Shown: positions 27,401-42,400, counted from the first letter of the stretch. The stretch is 64,000 nucleotides of DNA from Vombatus ursinus (GCF_900497805.2 NW_020954687.1:6469490-6533489); one strand, 5' to 3'. Notes: a model not told the origin generated them from the sequence alone. A program made the numbers and translations.

Positions 27401-30400
27401 CTGGTGACTCAGGTCTGAGATTGGAACAAAATGAGACATTTACAGGTTATTTATAGGTTATTTATAGATTATTCAATAACAAAAGGAAGTTTACTTAGCC
27501 ACAGCTGGAGTAGAACATTCATATTAATCCTTACTAAGATCTCCATTATATTATGAGCTTCTTGAGGGCAAGACTGTCTTTTTTCTTATTTGTATCACCA
27601 GCACTTAGCACAGTGCCTGGCATATAGTAGGTGCTTAATAAATGTTTATTGACTAGAGCATGGAAAGTATAGAGCCTTGATTTAGCTGAATGCAGCTCTC
27701 CTGTTACAGTTTTAGTTATTTTGGTAATCTTCAGTCAGAAGAATGAGGAAGAAGGTCCAGCCTTCCTGTCTTGGTTGTTTTTGTACTGAAGCAGCCAGAA
27801 AACTACAAGGCCAGATCCTTTGTCCCCTGAACCAACTAAATCTTAAAGACAATTTCAATACCTTTCAAGGAAAAATTACCCTAATCTACATGGGCTTTAG
27901 GATATTGTTTCCACCACTCCTCCCCCAAGTACCGTGGACTACCTTCCAGGTGGACTTCTTCAGACTGGTCTGAGGAGAAAGAATACTTAAGAAAGTGAAT
28001 ATAAGATACTTAGGGCACAATGGAAGGGCAGGTAGGTGGCACAGTGGATAGAGTATTGGGAATAAAGTCAGGAAGATTCATTTTTGTGAGTTCAAATCTG
28101 GCCCCAGACCCTTACTAGTTGTGTGACACTTAACCCTGTTTGCCTTAGTTTCCTCATCTGTGCCAGGCACTGTGCTAAATGCTTTATCATTATTATCTCA
28201 TTTGATCCTCACAACAACCCTGGCAAGTACGAGCTATCATTATCTCCACTTTACAGATGAGGAAACTGAGCCAGGCAGCGATAAAATGACTTCCTCCGCT
28301 AGTAAGCATCTGAGGCTGGATATGAGCTGAGATCTTCCTGATTCCAGGCCCAAAGCTCTGTGCATTGTATCACTTGTTCTCTAATTTATCTGTTCTATAA
28401 ATCTAGATTTTATGTGCATTGGATTTGATTAAAATAAGGTAGACCTGTAGTGGATGGATCTATGTGATAGTCCTTCAAATAAGTAAGTTATTGAGTGCAC
28501 AAACATTAACTTCCTCAAGGACAGGAACTATTTCAGTTTTGCTTTTGTATTGGCAGTACATACCAAACTGCCTGGCACACAGTATGTGCTTATTAAATCC
28601 TTATTAAATTGTTGTTCACACTCCTAGATCTCTCCCACAGTCTTTCTGTATATAAGGTCCATCTTGTCTCCAGTGCTCAGATTCTTAAAATCTAGCCACT
28701 GCTCAGATTCTTATAATCTAGCCAATAGCTCAGTAATGTTCAGATTCCTTAAGAATCTGGCCAATACTGTGGATGTTCTAATAAAAATAAAAAATAAACT
28801 GTTGTTGAATAGTATTTACTAACTGATAACTTGGGAACATGATTTTAATTCATTTCTGTGGTTGATCATGTCACTATCAGAATATCATATCTACTTTTAG
28901 GGCCTGGGGTGCTCTAACTTTCTATAGTAAATGTATTGTTTTAATTTATGGTATCTGTGTATATTAATTTTCAAATGCCATTTGGATTGTATTCATTCTC
29001 TGTAATATGATTAATAAGTTTTTAATTATTTCTTTTAACAAGGCCACTTAAATGTGGGAAAAAAATGTTCTTTGTAACCTCCAAAGGAGTCTAAAATGAA
29101 AAGAATTAAATGCAGAGAAATGTGTTAGAAATGGCAAAGAAATAAAAAAATACTACTGTCACTAAAATATCATATACTTATTATCTTATTTCACATTTTT
29201 ATAACAATGTAAATGTAAAAGCAGATTACTGATTTATGTCTTCTAGTAAGCCCTGCTTTTAAAAAGTGCTGTGATGGAGAAAACAAAATGAGGTTGCATA
29301 ACACTCTGCAAATTATTTTCTTATACCTAGCCTAAATCTATTTGATGGTTTTCTGTCATGTGTTATCATGATGTAGCTCAAATTGCATCTATTACTAATA
29401 AGCAAATTAAAAAGTAACATCCTATTTAAGATTCCACTCTTAGAAAGTCTTACTGTTAAGATATATTTTTTCTGACATGACTCCTAAATTTTCCCCTTTA
29501 CAACTTCTACCCAGTTTTCCTAGTTCTGACTCCAGAGTCCCAAAATAAGTCTAATCCTTCTAATACATGACAGCTTTTCAACAATTTGTGCAATTCTTAT
29601 GATCCCTGAGTCTCTTCAACAAGCCAAAGAGCCCCACTTCCATAAGGTGTGGACTTGAGGTCCATCAAGTCACCAGGACAGCTGCATTTTAAGAGTGCCA
29701 GCCCTCTCACCCCTATTTCCTTAAAGTTCACATGAAGACCTAGACTTCAGTCACATGATTTACCAGAGATAAACTATATCTACTAAATACCTGGGTAATC
29801 TTGGAAGCAGCAATGAAATTGGAGATACATTCTGAGGAACATGGCTGTGATTATAGATAGTGAATTGACTGTTACAAAGTTGATTGAGAAGAAGATTATG
29901 ATAGCACTAGGAAAAGAACAATATCTTTTCCTACTTCCTCCAGGAGGCCTCTGTTGTTCCTGAACCTTAGCTGACTTAAATTGTTAGATATTGGGTTTAC
30001 TAAAAATGCTAAATATTGAGCAGGCCAGTGGCAGATACTAGACTAAGTATGTCAGGTCTATTTATATATTACTTTAATGTCTGGCTATTGAAAGATGAGA
30101 GCTTAGCATTCTTTATTTTGTCTATCTTATGAAGTTAAAAGTTAGTCTATCTCTCTTTCTTTCTTTTTTGGTGAGGCAATCGGGGTTAAGTGACTTGCCC
30201 AGGGTTGCACAGCTAGTGAATGTCAAGTGTCTGAGGCCAAACTTGAACTCATATCCTTCTGACTCCAAGGCCAGAGCTCTGTCCACTGCACCACCTAGCT
30301 GCTCCTAAAATTGGTCTACCTCAAAGGTAACCTGGTGTGCTGTAATGACAGTCTTCCATGGCTGGCTTTTGTCTCTTTGCACATAAATAATTAACTGGTA

Positions 30401-33400
30401 AGAAAATGAGTTTTTTTAAAACAAGTATATTTTGTAGTATTATAAATTTGAGACTCTGGTCTCATCTTCCTTATATGAATCTGACTGAATTAAGAGAATA
30501 GCATTGCCTTGTAATAAATGGTGAATGGACGAATACACCAATCTCACTACAGTGTTATCCTTCAGTTTCATGTTGTAGATGCCACCATTAGGAACTTTTG
30601 GTAACTAAACTTCGCTAAAGAAAGTCAAGGGTGGGGAACCTGTGGCCTCAAGGCCCCATGTGGCCCTCTAGGTCCTCAGATGTTCAGTGAAGTTTGGATT
30701 CAGTCAGAGGGCTGCACTTGAGGACCTAGAGGGCCACATATGGCCTCGAGGCCGTAGGTTCCCCATGCCTGGTCTAGATTATAAAATCCTAAGTCTGAGA
30801 GCAGAAAGAGACCTTAGAAATTATGTAGCACAGTGGTATCAAACTCAAATTGAAATAAGGGCCACTAGTTTGTATATAGGAATCCCTGCAGGCCACATAT
30901 TGACTTAGTTTTAAAATGTGATATTATCTGTTTTATTGTATTTTTATTTATTTTGTTAAATATTTCCTAATAACATTTTAACCTGGATTGGCCACATTTG
31001 GGAATGTTCTGGGTCTCATGCAGGTCATATGTTTGATGTCTGATCTAGCCCAGCCCTTTTATTATGCCAGTGAGTAAAATAAGTTGTGGAGAGGTTGACT
31101 TGTTCAAGTTCACTTGGTCAGTAAAAAGCAGAGTAATGTTTAATTCTGGCACTGTCAATCCAAATGCAGCTCTCTTTGCTCTATACTAGACATGCCTTTT
31201 AGTGTTTTCCATGTATACTGTAATTAGTACACATAATAGTTTGATATTATTATTACTAGATTTTAAGAAGATGTACATTGGGCCACCCTTTGAGTACAAA
31301 GACAGAGAAAATCTCACATGTGCTCTCTTCACAACTCTTAATATTTTAAATTCAGATCAAAGCAGAAAGAGTCATAAAGAGGAGCTGTTCATTTGTTTCA
31401 GTCATGTCTGACTCTTTGGGACTCCATTTGGGGTTTTCTTGGGAAAGATACTGGAGTGGTTTGTCATTTCATTCTCCAGCTTATTTTACAGATGAAGAAA
31501 CTAAGACAAACAGGGTTAAGTGACTCACCCAGGGTCACCCAGCTAGTGTCTGAGGCCAGATTTGAACTTGGGAAGAGTCTTCCTAACTCCAGGCCTGACA
31601 CTCTATTCACTATGATACTTAGCTGCCGTTGAGAGAAGGAGTAAAGCCTAACTATCATGTGTGTCAAGTGGGGTAGGAGAGAGATCCCCATGAAATGGAG
31701 AAGAGTGTGGGAGGTCTTGAGAGACCAGTTAACTCTCCCCTCTTCTACATTTCCCTGTCCTTGTGTGCTTTCTGTAAGGGGAGCCAAGAGATCTGGCTTC
31801 TAGTCTCAGCAGCTCTGTAGCTGCTCATTTGGGCAAATCACTTCATCTCTCTGGGCCTGTTTTCTTACCTGGAAAATGAGGGAATTAAACTTGATCATTT
31901 CTGAGCCTATAAGAATTGACATTCTACTCCAGTAGTTCATCATGGAGATGGCTCAAGTGCTTCAAGGTTTTGCCAATTGAATATAAAAATTCTGATTTAA
32001 AGGCTTTAAGTATAGGCCCAACCACAGACCGTCTATATTCATTCAGATAAGTCTAGATGCATTGAAAGGCTCTTCACTAGAAAGATGACCACCAAGTAAT
32101 GACTTATTTCATCATAGCACTACAAGAACTGCCAGCCAAGACATAAAGAGTTTGCCATCTGCATTAGTGGTGGGAATTTCCACACTGGTGAAAGCAAAGA
32201 TTTTCTAAATACTGAAATATTTTATAAACCATACTACGATATGTATTTTTTTGGTTAATGATATATTTTTACTCAAAGAAATAACCTTGACCTGCTTCAT
32301 CTGCATTTATAGCTTATGTGACCAGTTATTTAAGAAGTGTGTTCAGAGTCAATATAGATAACTTAACAACATTTCTTTGAGGTTTGTCAATGGAATAATT
32401 TTTATTTATATTTTAGAAAAACTAGAGTATGATCACTTGAAACCATAAAAGTACTTTAAAGCTAAAAATGAGTTTTGAAAATTTTTATAAATTTAGTGCT
32501 GTAAAATATCCCAAAACAACTAAATGTGTCTTATGTCAAAGTTTTCTTTTATTACTGGCTTATCTATAGAACAGAATGTGAATATACATTCCACTCCAAC
32601 AAATAGTAATTTGTGTGCTGGTCTGCTAATTGGTACAGTTATTTTCTATTTTGTTGATGAGGCTTAAATAAATGTCAAGGGGACAGCCATGAAGATTTCC
32701 CAATTAGGCTTCACATTTGTAAAACCCAACCCTTTTCCCTTTCTTGCAAAGATGACAGTTCCAACTGTAGCCCCAGCCTAACAGGACTCCAGGGAAAGGA
32801 TCTTCTTCTACTTCTATTGAAAATAGGGCCATTTGGGCCCAGTGAGAATATTGCCGCTGGTTTCAGTATAGAATAGTTTTTAACAGTTAATATTTACTAA
32901 TATATCCTACTTCTTTCATAAATTTCTTTAAAAAAAAAAACCTGCTCCAGATGTTTAGAAATGAACAGTGCATTGAAACAAATCATGATACATAACAAAT
33001 CTGTGAAACCTAATCTAAAGGTAATTTTCCTGTTATGTGAAATGATGGTTTGAGTATATTTACTTTTTAATTTGTACTTGGAAAATATATTTTCTGCAAA
33101 GGAAATTTCCTCTTATATGTATACAGTTAATCTGAAACTAATATTGCCTACTCTTCCTTAGGTTAGCTCTTGTGGGGATATATGTGTATATGTATGTATA
33201 TGTGTGTGTGTGTATGTATGTATGTATAAGAAGAGCATGTTAACGTGAGTAAGCAAGGGAGCTTAACTGAACTACAAATCAACATTAACAGATGGATTGC
33301 TCTAAGCAAGGAAAAACCACAGCAAAATCTAGTGAAAGTAGAGGATTGAAGCTTTTTATTGTTAAGCCTTACTAAAACCTTAACGTGTATGTTGCTGTTA

Positions 33401-36400
33401 ACTATTTCATTTCTTGGCCCAATAAAAATTCACCCAGTTTTTTTTAATCTTCCCAATGAATTAAATATGCAAAACTAGTATAAGAAATTATGGGTGGTGG
33501 ATTATGCCTTCTTTTATTATATGCTAAACATAAAACATGTTATAAACTAGCAGTTTACATCATACACATACCTATTTATGTTTATAAGCAGGAAATTAAA
33601 GTAAATTATGATAACAGTATTTTAGTGAACTAGTAATAATCACATTTTACTTTTTTTCCCATTCTAACCATAGACTATATCTTTCCATTTCAAGATGTGA
33701 ACAAATGGAACAATCCATTTAATGCTGTTTTGCTTACCTCAGAACATACACCCCTACACATATATGTGCATATATGTACAAACTTCCACTTAACTGAGGC
33801 AAATCCAACAAAGTGCATCTTTTTATCAGAAAGTGGATTTTTATTATTTTTTCATGTAAAACCATTACACAGAGTAGTAGTGTAGTAACTTTACAAATCA
33901 TTGTAGCATGTAGTCAAAGTATAGTATAATATCTATGAATTTGTTTTATAATGTAATGATGTACCTTTTTCTCCAAAGAGATAAGGGTAATTACCTCTAG
34001 GTAACCACTTTTAGGAAGACATTAGTGAGGTATGTTTTAAAGATACATCTTGGTTGTGAGTGGATATTTGCAAGGAATCCAAGAAACAAATTAAGCAAAA
34101 AAAACTGAACAAATGCACTAACTTTTATGGTATATAAGAATATCACATTTTAAGATGCTATACATGAAATGTTTCTGTGAACATAGTATAGATTGTCTAA
34201 ATCTCCCTGTTTTAGGGGTTGTAGGTAAGAGAAAAATTGAAATGTGTATATTTTTAGTACTTATTATATTATTTTCTTAGGAATTTCAGTATATTATTGG
34301 AATAAAATGAATAGAGAGAATGATATTTGCTAAGGAGACAGAGCAGCTCTCAGAAAAGGCCACCATGTATTTGTGTTCTTTTGAGAAATACTTCTCATAG
34401 GAGAGTATTTTCCATTCCTTTAGTCAAGATTAAGTATATTTAGTCATTATCTGTAGAGAAAGCTACTCTGATCCGGAAGAAGGTGGATGGATCCCAAGTA
34501 CTAAAGCAGAACCAAGGTCAAAGAAGACAAAGGGAAGAGGAGAAGATAATTAGAAAGTGGAATGTTGAATATAAATATTGTATAGCAGTTAAACCAGGTT
34601 ATATCAGTCCTTACTGATTTCAGAAGCATAAATTGTCAGTGTTTTATTTGATTTGGCTTTGTACTGAGGAACTACTGTTGTGACTAAAATGTTAGCCTAA
34701 TGTGATATGGAAATCCAGTGAAGGGCTTGAAAGAGTTTTTCATAAAGCAAAATGAATGGTATAGTATTGAATGACACATGTCATGTCCACTAATGTAAAC
34801 ATGAACCTAGTATAGTCCTAAAACAGGCAGCATTTTAGCATGCAAGTTGATACTTTCATAAAGTATATTTTCAGTACATTTTAATCAAGTTCTAATTCTA
34901 AAAAAAGTGTTTCTGGACTTAGTTTGAAGAATATGGACAGCAAGATGTTAGCATTTTATTTTTCTTGAAGGCAAGTTGTTTTGTCTCTGTTGTTCAGATA
35001 TCTCTATTCTCAAATGTTGAATTTTCTTTTAATTGGAAAAAAAATAGTGTGCAAAAAATTCACCTTGTAGATTACGAGACTGCCCTCTGGTGGGCATTAT
35101 ATTAAACTTGTTTTATATGAAAGAAGATCACAGCAAAATTTAAACACCTTTAGAAATGAAATCTTTTAGAAACAAAGTGGAGTAAACAGTTGGATATTTA
35201 TATTGCCATAAAATTTTTTTCAGGAACATTGTTCAGTCAAAAGAATATTTAAAAATTAATTTCATTTTATGTTATCTAGGAAAACTGGATAAATGATAGT
35301 GCCACTACCTGAAATTCTGACATCAGAAGGAACAAGTTAGAGGGAAACATAATATAATGGGTTTTGTGAGAGTTAATTTGTAGTTGGTATCCGTGCAGTT
35401 CTTGTATTACACTGGTGATGCCAGAACAAAAATGGATTACTAGTCATCGGTACCAATATAAATAAGGCAATAGTAAAAGAGCACAAATTACTTTGAATTT
35501 TAGACACCCTTAGGTGTTAAAAGAATTGGTAGATATGATCGTTGAGCCATTTCTAGTGACATTTCAAAGATTGTAGGAAATAGAAGAGCTACTTTAAGAT
35601 TGAAGGAAGACAAATATTGCCCTAATGTTGTTGTTGTTGTTGTTTTTAATGGTAAGAGACTGCAAACAATAGGACAGTCAACTTCTACTCTTGAAACAAT
35701 TTTAGGATGGCTTATTAAAGAAATAGTGAATAATTAAAAGGAAAACAATGATTTAAAAGAGTCCACATAGCTTCATTAAGAACAGGTCATGTCAGATTGA
35801 ACTTTATCCTCTCTCCCCCCCTTTTTTTTTTGACAGTTTTACTAAAGCAGGAGATTTGGGGAATTCTGCAAATAAAGTTTACCTAGATTTTAACAAAACA
35901 TTTGATAAAGTATCTCATAATATTCTTGTGGAAAAGAGATGTGGACTAGATAATTTAAAAAAAGAGAGAGATTTATACAGAATTGGTTGACACTCACTAC
36001 TCAAGAATAATTGTTAATGATTCACTATCAACTTGATACATCTCTAAGTGAAGTGCCCCAGGAATCTACTTGGTTTTAATATTTTTATCAATGAATTGAG
36101 TAAAGGCATAGTTGCTACACTCCTCAGATTTGAAGAAAACATAAAACTAAGAAAAATAATTAACACTCTTGTTGATAGGGTCAGGATCCAAAAAAGACTT
36201 TGGCAAGTTAGAGTATTGGAATTAATCTAATGACATGAAATTCAGTAGGGATAAATGTAAAAGCACACTTAGATTTAAAAAAAAGTTTACAAGTACAGGA
36301 AGGAGAAAGCATGGCTAGAAAGCTATCTGACAAATGTCTGAGAGTCTTAATAGATATTTCTAAATATTATAAATAACAATTATGTATAATTATAAAGCAC

Positions 36401-39400
36401 TTAGCACAGTACCTGGCACATAAGCAAATATTTAATAAAGGCTTGTTCATTTCCCCTTCTCTCTTAGGGGATTAACATGCTCAATATATGCCAAGCAGTT
36501 GATATGATCTTGGTCTGTATAAATAGCAACATAGCATCCAATAATAAGGAGGTTGTACTCCTTCTGTAGTTTGTCTTGGTCAGACCACATCTGTAGTATT
36601 TTCCTAAAGCACAAATCTGGCAATGTTGCTACCACCATCACCTCTACTTGTTGAACTCCAGTGGCTCCTTATTAACCTTAAGATCAAATATAAACTCCTT
36701 TGTTTATAATATGAAGCTCTTTATACTGTGGGCCCTGTCTTTCCAATATTCTTGCACATTATTCCTCTCCATGTGGTCTGCAGTAAAGTTCAGATATACT
36801 GGCCATGTTGTCTTCATTAGAATATAAGCTCTTTGAGGGCAAGGACTGTTTTTGCTTTATCTTTGTATCCCCAGTGCTTGGCATGGTGCCTGGCATGTAG
36901 TAAAGACTTAGTAAGTGCTTGTTGATTGATTTATTATGCATAGCACAATTTTTAAAGGACATTGATAGCAAAGGGCCTTGAGTATATACCATGTAAGGAT
37001 TAGTTAAAGGAATTGAAACTGCTTAGTCTGGAGACGAGTTAGAAGATTATTATGATAGACCAAATGAAAAGTAATGGGGGCCTAAACTGAAGTTCTACTT
37101 GTGTGAGTTGAGAGAAAGGGATATATACAAGAGGTTTTGTGAAATGACAAGATTTGACAATGGATTGGATACGTAAAGCAAGCAAGAAATAGAGGATCGT
37201 ACAAAGGCTAAATGCTTGAGTAAGTAATAGGATGGTGGTGCACTTTCCTGGAATAGGGATGATGCAATGGATAGAGCGACATCTAGAGCCATAAGTCCAA
37301 ATCCAGCCTCAGACACTTACTAGCTGTGTGACCCTGAGCAAGTCACTTAACTTTTTGCTTCAGTGTCCTTAACTGTGGTTAATAACAACACCTTCCTCCC
37401 AGGATTGTTGTGAGGATCAAATGAGATAATATTTGTAAAGAACTTAGCACAGTGTCTGGCACCTGGTAGATAGTATATAAATTTCCCTTCCCTTCCCTCT
37501 TCCCACCCTTCCTCTTCCTTCCTTCCTATTTTCCCCTTTCCCCTCCCTCCCTTCCTTGTCTCTACTTTCTTCTTTCCTCTCCCCTTTTCTCTTACCCCCT
37601 GTCACCTTCCCCCCCCCTTTCCCTTTCCCTTCCCTGGTAACTTTTGAGAGAATAGTTTTAGTTTAGTGATGAAGTCAGAAACCAGATTACAAAATGTTTA
37701 GAAGAGATTGAAAGGGGATGAAAGGAATTGAGTCATAAAGTGTAAACAGCTTTCTTTATTTACTTCCCAATGAGTTTGAGAAGGGGAGAAGAGAAATAGG
37801 ATGATAGCTAGCAGGGATAGTGGGATGTAGTAATTCTTTTTAAGGAATAGAGACTACTAGGTAGGGCATGTTTGTACACCACAGGAAGGAACTATTAGAA
37901 AGGGAGAGATTGGATATTAGAGGGGAAAAGGAGATAATAGTAGAAGCAACCTGCTAGAGAGGATAGGAGGGGATAGATTCAAGGGAGACTAGAGTGAAGG
38001 AGGAAATGATGGAGGATGATACCAAGTAGGAGGCAGAGAAGAAAAGAAGACAGGGCTGTTGGCAAAAAGGCCTAGATTTTCTTGGTGAAAGTATAAGACA
38101 AGATCCTCAACTGAAAAGATGTGGAGAAGGGATACTTTGGGAGGCTTGCAGAGAGAAGAGGATGTTTAGAATAGTCATTGTATACGTACATATATAAAAT
38201 ACACACACACACAAACACACACACACACGATTAGAATGGCTGTTGGAAAATAGAAAGGAAGAGGTAAATTTCAAAGACAATCAAGAAAAATCTGATGAAT
38301 TTTATCACTGATTAGTTATAGTGGGTACAGGGTATTATTTATTTTTTAGATAGGTTAAATGTTTAGGTAGTCCATTGGTTTAGTATAGAATATCTCCAGT
38401 CTGATATCAGTAGTCCATACTCAATTTTAAGGCACTATCTTTATAGAAACCTATCAGTTCTCAGTCTCCCTCCCCTTTGTTTTGAGTCACAGTTTGGAAA
38501 TTCAAATAGATATTTCTAAAAGTCTGTCATAACATAAGAATCTAAACAAGAAACAATTATCAAAAGATTTTTAAGACTTCATTTATATCCCGAAATGATG
38601 GATAGTTTTGTCTTAGAATCAAAAGCCTTAGGTTCAAGGCCTGCCACATTACTATCTATGTAATCTTAGGCAAGTTCTTTGGACCTCAGTTTCTTCATCT
38701 TTCAAATGAATGTTGTCTACTCTATGATCTCTAAGATCTTTTTCAGTTCTGTGCTTTTTTTTCTATAGTTTAAATGGTATTAAACTTTGAATATTACATA
38801 AATAAAATATTTGTATTTTTAAGTGATGTGACTTACTAAATTTTAATTATGAAAGTTTGTTGAAAGAAATATAGTTAGTTTAATCTTTATTGACTTTTAA
38901 TTACCTTAACATCAGTCCTTGAAGAGACATGTTCAAACTATTAAATAGAAGGGAACTAAAAACTCCACATATTACTGAAAATGTAGCAGATGAGTTTTGA
39001 AACCTTTTAAAATGTTGAAATATTGAAATATTGTCAGCAAAAGTGAGATTGCACATATCTTGCCATTTATCAAAGGGTTATGTGATTTTTTACTTTGAGG
39101 ACACTTTATCCAATATCCTTGTTAAACTAACTGTGTAAACACTGATCAGTAATGACTGAGGCCTTGGAAGTTGTTGCTTGGATTGCTTTAATAAAGCTGA
39201 CATTTTCAACCATTAACATTCATGACAAAATAACAGTTTTGAAATTGTGTCCTACCTGTATTTTAGATCATTATTGCTTAAAATAGTGTTTTTCAGGTAC
39301 TTTGCAAGTTATCCAGTTTACCACCATGATATACGAGAGACATAATAAGACCTTCCATTACCATATGAAATTGTTTCTAACTTTATAGGATATGGTCTGA

Positions 39401-42400
39401 AGAAGGGAAGGCTGTGATACCTATTAAAGTACTGAAGCATACCATTGGTTAAACTCATTGGTTTATGATCTTTGCAGGACACTGAATGTAACAACTCTGT
39501 ATTCTACAGCTTCAATGTTTAGCCAGTCTCTTGGTTTGATATAGACTAGATCTAGTCTAAGATTCATCATCTGTCCTCAATTTTAAGGGACTTTATGGAA
39601 AGATACCAATTTTTGGTCTCCTCCCCCTTGATTTGAATCATAGTTTATAAGTTTAAGGGCTGCAACCAGAAAGAGTCCTCCAAGCCAATTAAACAGTGAA
39701 CCAAAAACCAAACTATAATGAAGAAAATAGTCAAAATTAATCACATTTCCTGGGGATCCTCAGGATAGCCACTTTTCTGAGACTACTTCATATTCCATTT
39801 CATCTGACAGAATTGCTCCCATCCCTATCACAGTCACTGTCTTTGAATACATTTGTTTTTAATTTTATTTTAAATTGGCACTAACAAGGTAAGGAATCCA
39901 AACCATTCTCTCTTGCATGAAAGTGGTGCTTCCTGCACAAAGATATCAATTAAAATTAAAGTTTTAGTTTACATTCCTTCTCCCATCTTCCATCTCCTTG
40001 ACTTGTAAATTGTTTCTAATGTTTTTACCTTTAGTCTCTGATATAAGTTTTTTAGTTAGAATTTTAAAAATACTTGTTAATTAATATGTATAATGTTCCA
40101 GAACAAGTTCCAACTTTTTAGACATTAGAAAAATCTTTCCTTGACATAATTAATGATGCTATAACTTTTAAGAAAAATTCTCTCTGAATCAACCAACAAC
40201 TTTTTTATTAAGTTCCTACTATATTCCCAACAGTGTAGCTATGTTGTGTGTGTGTGTGTGTTTAAGAACTTTATATATGAAGTTGTGTTGTGTGTAACTG
40301 TTTAATATCATTAGGACTTCTTTTCTCAATTTCATCTATTTTGCAATTTGAAATATTGAAAACCAATCTAATTTTTTTATCTGAAATGGTACTCCTCAAC
40401 TTGAAACTAAAAGGAAATTTTAATTACCTTTTACCCACTATAGCCAATCAGCTATAAAATCCAACAGATTCTTCTTCTTTTCCCCACTTTAAAGTCCAGC
40501 ACTCTAGCTATTACACTACCTAGCTACAATCAACAATATGTAAACAGCTCTGGTTGAGGTAAAAGGTTGTAATCGATAGTCTTGGTATAAATAATTTGTG
40601 CACATTCTATGTCATATTCTTCAGTATTTCTCATCATATTGCAAAAACTCATTAATCTACCGAAAACAGTTAATGATTAGTCATTGTCCCCATTCCATAG
40701 AGAACTTAAGGAAGATACTTATCTAAAGTCATACAAACTTTATAACTAGAATCTGACTACTTTATTCTCTTTAAAAAATGAAGTTAGTCATCTTTAAAAA
40801 TCAATATAATATTCTTTCTGGAAACAATGAATTTTAGACTTGCTGATTTTATGAATATACAACTGATACTGTTATATTCTAGTAAGACTATAGTATTATA
40901 GAGCAACAAAAAAATGGATGTTGGGGTTTTGTTTCTTGTGGTAATAAATGTAAGTAAAGAGGCTAATATAAGTCAGATCAGGAAAGAAACAGAGGCTCTC
41001 CTTCCATGAAATTTATGGGAGAAGTAGCACACACTTCACAATGCAGAAAAGACAGAAACTAAAAGCTTAAATAACTGCAAACAGCAGGGTATAGAGGCAA
41101 TGGAAGGTTTGTCTAAATGTCTGACAGATTTTGCAGCTGCATGTATTATGCTGCAACATCTAGCAGAACTTTGAAAAAATATTTATAATGTTCCTTTTGA
41201 AATTTGTTAAGAATTTTTATTTCTTTTCTTTTCCTCTTTTTTTTTCATATGCAATCTGTGCCTGTCTTTCCCTCCTTGTCTGTTTTATTAGCACTTTAAA
41301 AGAAAATCTACCATTCACCAATGCGTGCTGTGCTGTGTTTTGACTGGCTTGGTGCTATCCAAGGAGCTCTAGTTGATATTTTATGGTAAAAGTGTTTATT
41401 GACCCTCAGAAAGATCATAATACACTTGCTAATTTGAGATTTTTGTCTATATCTGTAATAAAATTATTTTCTAACCAAATGTGATCTCTGCTAATACATA
41501 ATTCATTCCTTTGATACCTGTACCTAGTTATTCTCCACAAAGACAGGCAGCACAAATAGATAAACGAAATCTTTTCCTGTCATTATAACTTTTGAGATTG
41601 TCATTCCCCTCATTTATAGACAGTTTTATTGGAACTCATGATTTCTTTAATATGGATTGTAAAAATATTGAAGAAAGCTAGATTAGCCAATGTTTGTTAT
41701 TCTTGTTCATATTTTACATATGCAGCTCCACATGTAGTGAATTTTCTGTAATATAAATTAATTCAATCTCAGTTTTCTGCTGACCTCTATTTTCAAAGTT
41801 ATAACTTGAGTCATTTTTCCTATGTTGTATTTTCTCATATAATGTTCTAATATATTATTCCACCTGAATATATGTAACATTTTTTTCAGTGCCACAGATA
41901 ATAGTATTATAGATTTAGAGGTAGAAGTGATATTAAAGGCCATCTAAAATAACTTCATTTTGCAGATGAGGAAGCTGAGGCCCAGGGCGGATAAGGACTT
42001 GCCCACCATGACACAGAGAGTAACCAGTCAGAGGCCAGATTTGAACCCAAGTCCTCAGACTCCAAAACTAAGTCTCTTTCTGCCATAGGGCACTGTCTCC
42101 CCTATAATTTGCTGGAAATAATAGTCAGTCATAATATGAGTTGAAAATTTTCATAGAAAACACTTCTGCTAATTTGCATATTGGACAAAAAAGCCTCACA
42201 AGGTAGAGGCAAAACTTTTTTTCACTATTAATCAGAAGTTGTTTTTTTTTTCATCAAGTCTGTTCTTTTTTCCCCATTAGTCATTTGGCATTATTTATTT
42301 TTAAATAATTTTCTCTTCTATTGACTTAGTTATGTTGTGCTTACAATTAAAAGAAAACCAATACTCTCACCTCCTGAACATTCCTCACCAGGTATTAGAT

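Larger units (their letters stand above)
35755..37060 (+). mobile_element. L3/CR1-type LINE, RT region, interrupted
   Basis: The RT part reads close to VYLDFNKTFDKVSHNILVEK (about 35877-35937). Pieces that follow the family order are AAGTGCCCCAGGAATCTACT, TTTTTATCAATGAATTGAG, GGGTCAGGATCCAAAAAAGA, GGTCAGACCACATCTGTAGT and ACTGCTTAGTCTGGAGACGA. A MIR-like tail (36365-36445) and an L2 (36600-36930) sit inside. Reading frames are broken throughout. Confidence 0.8.
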
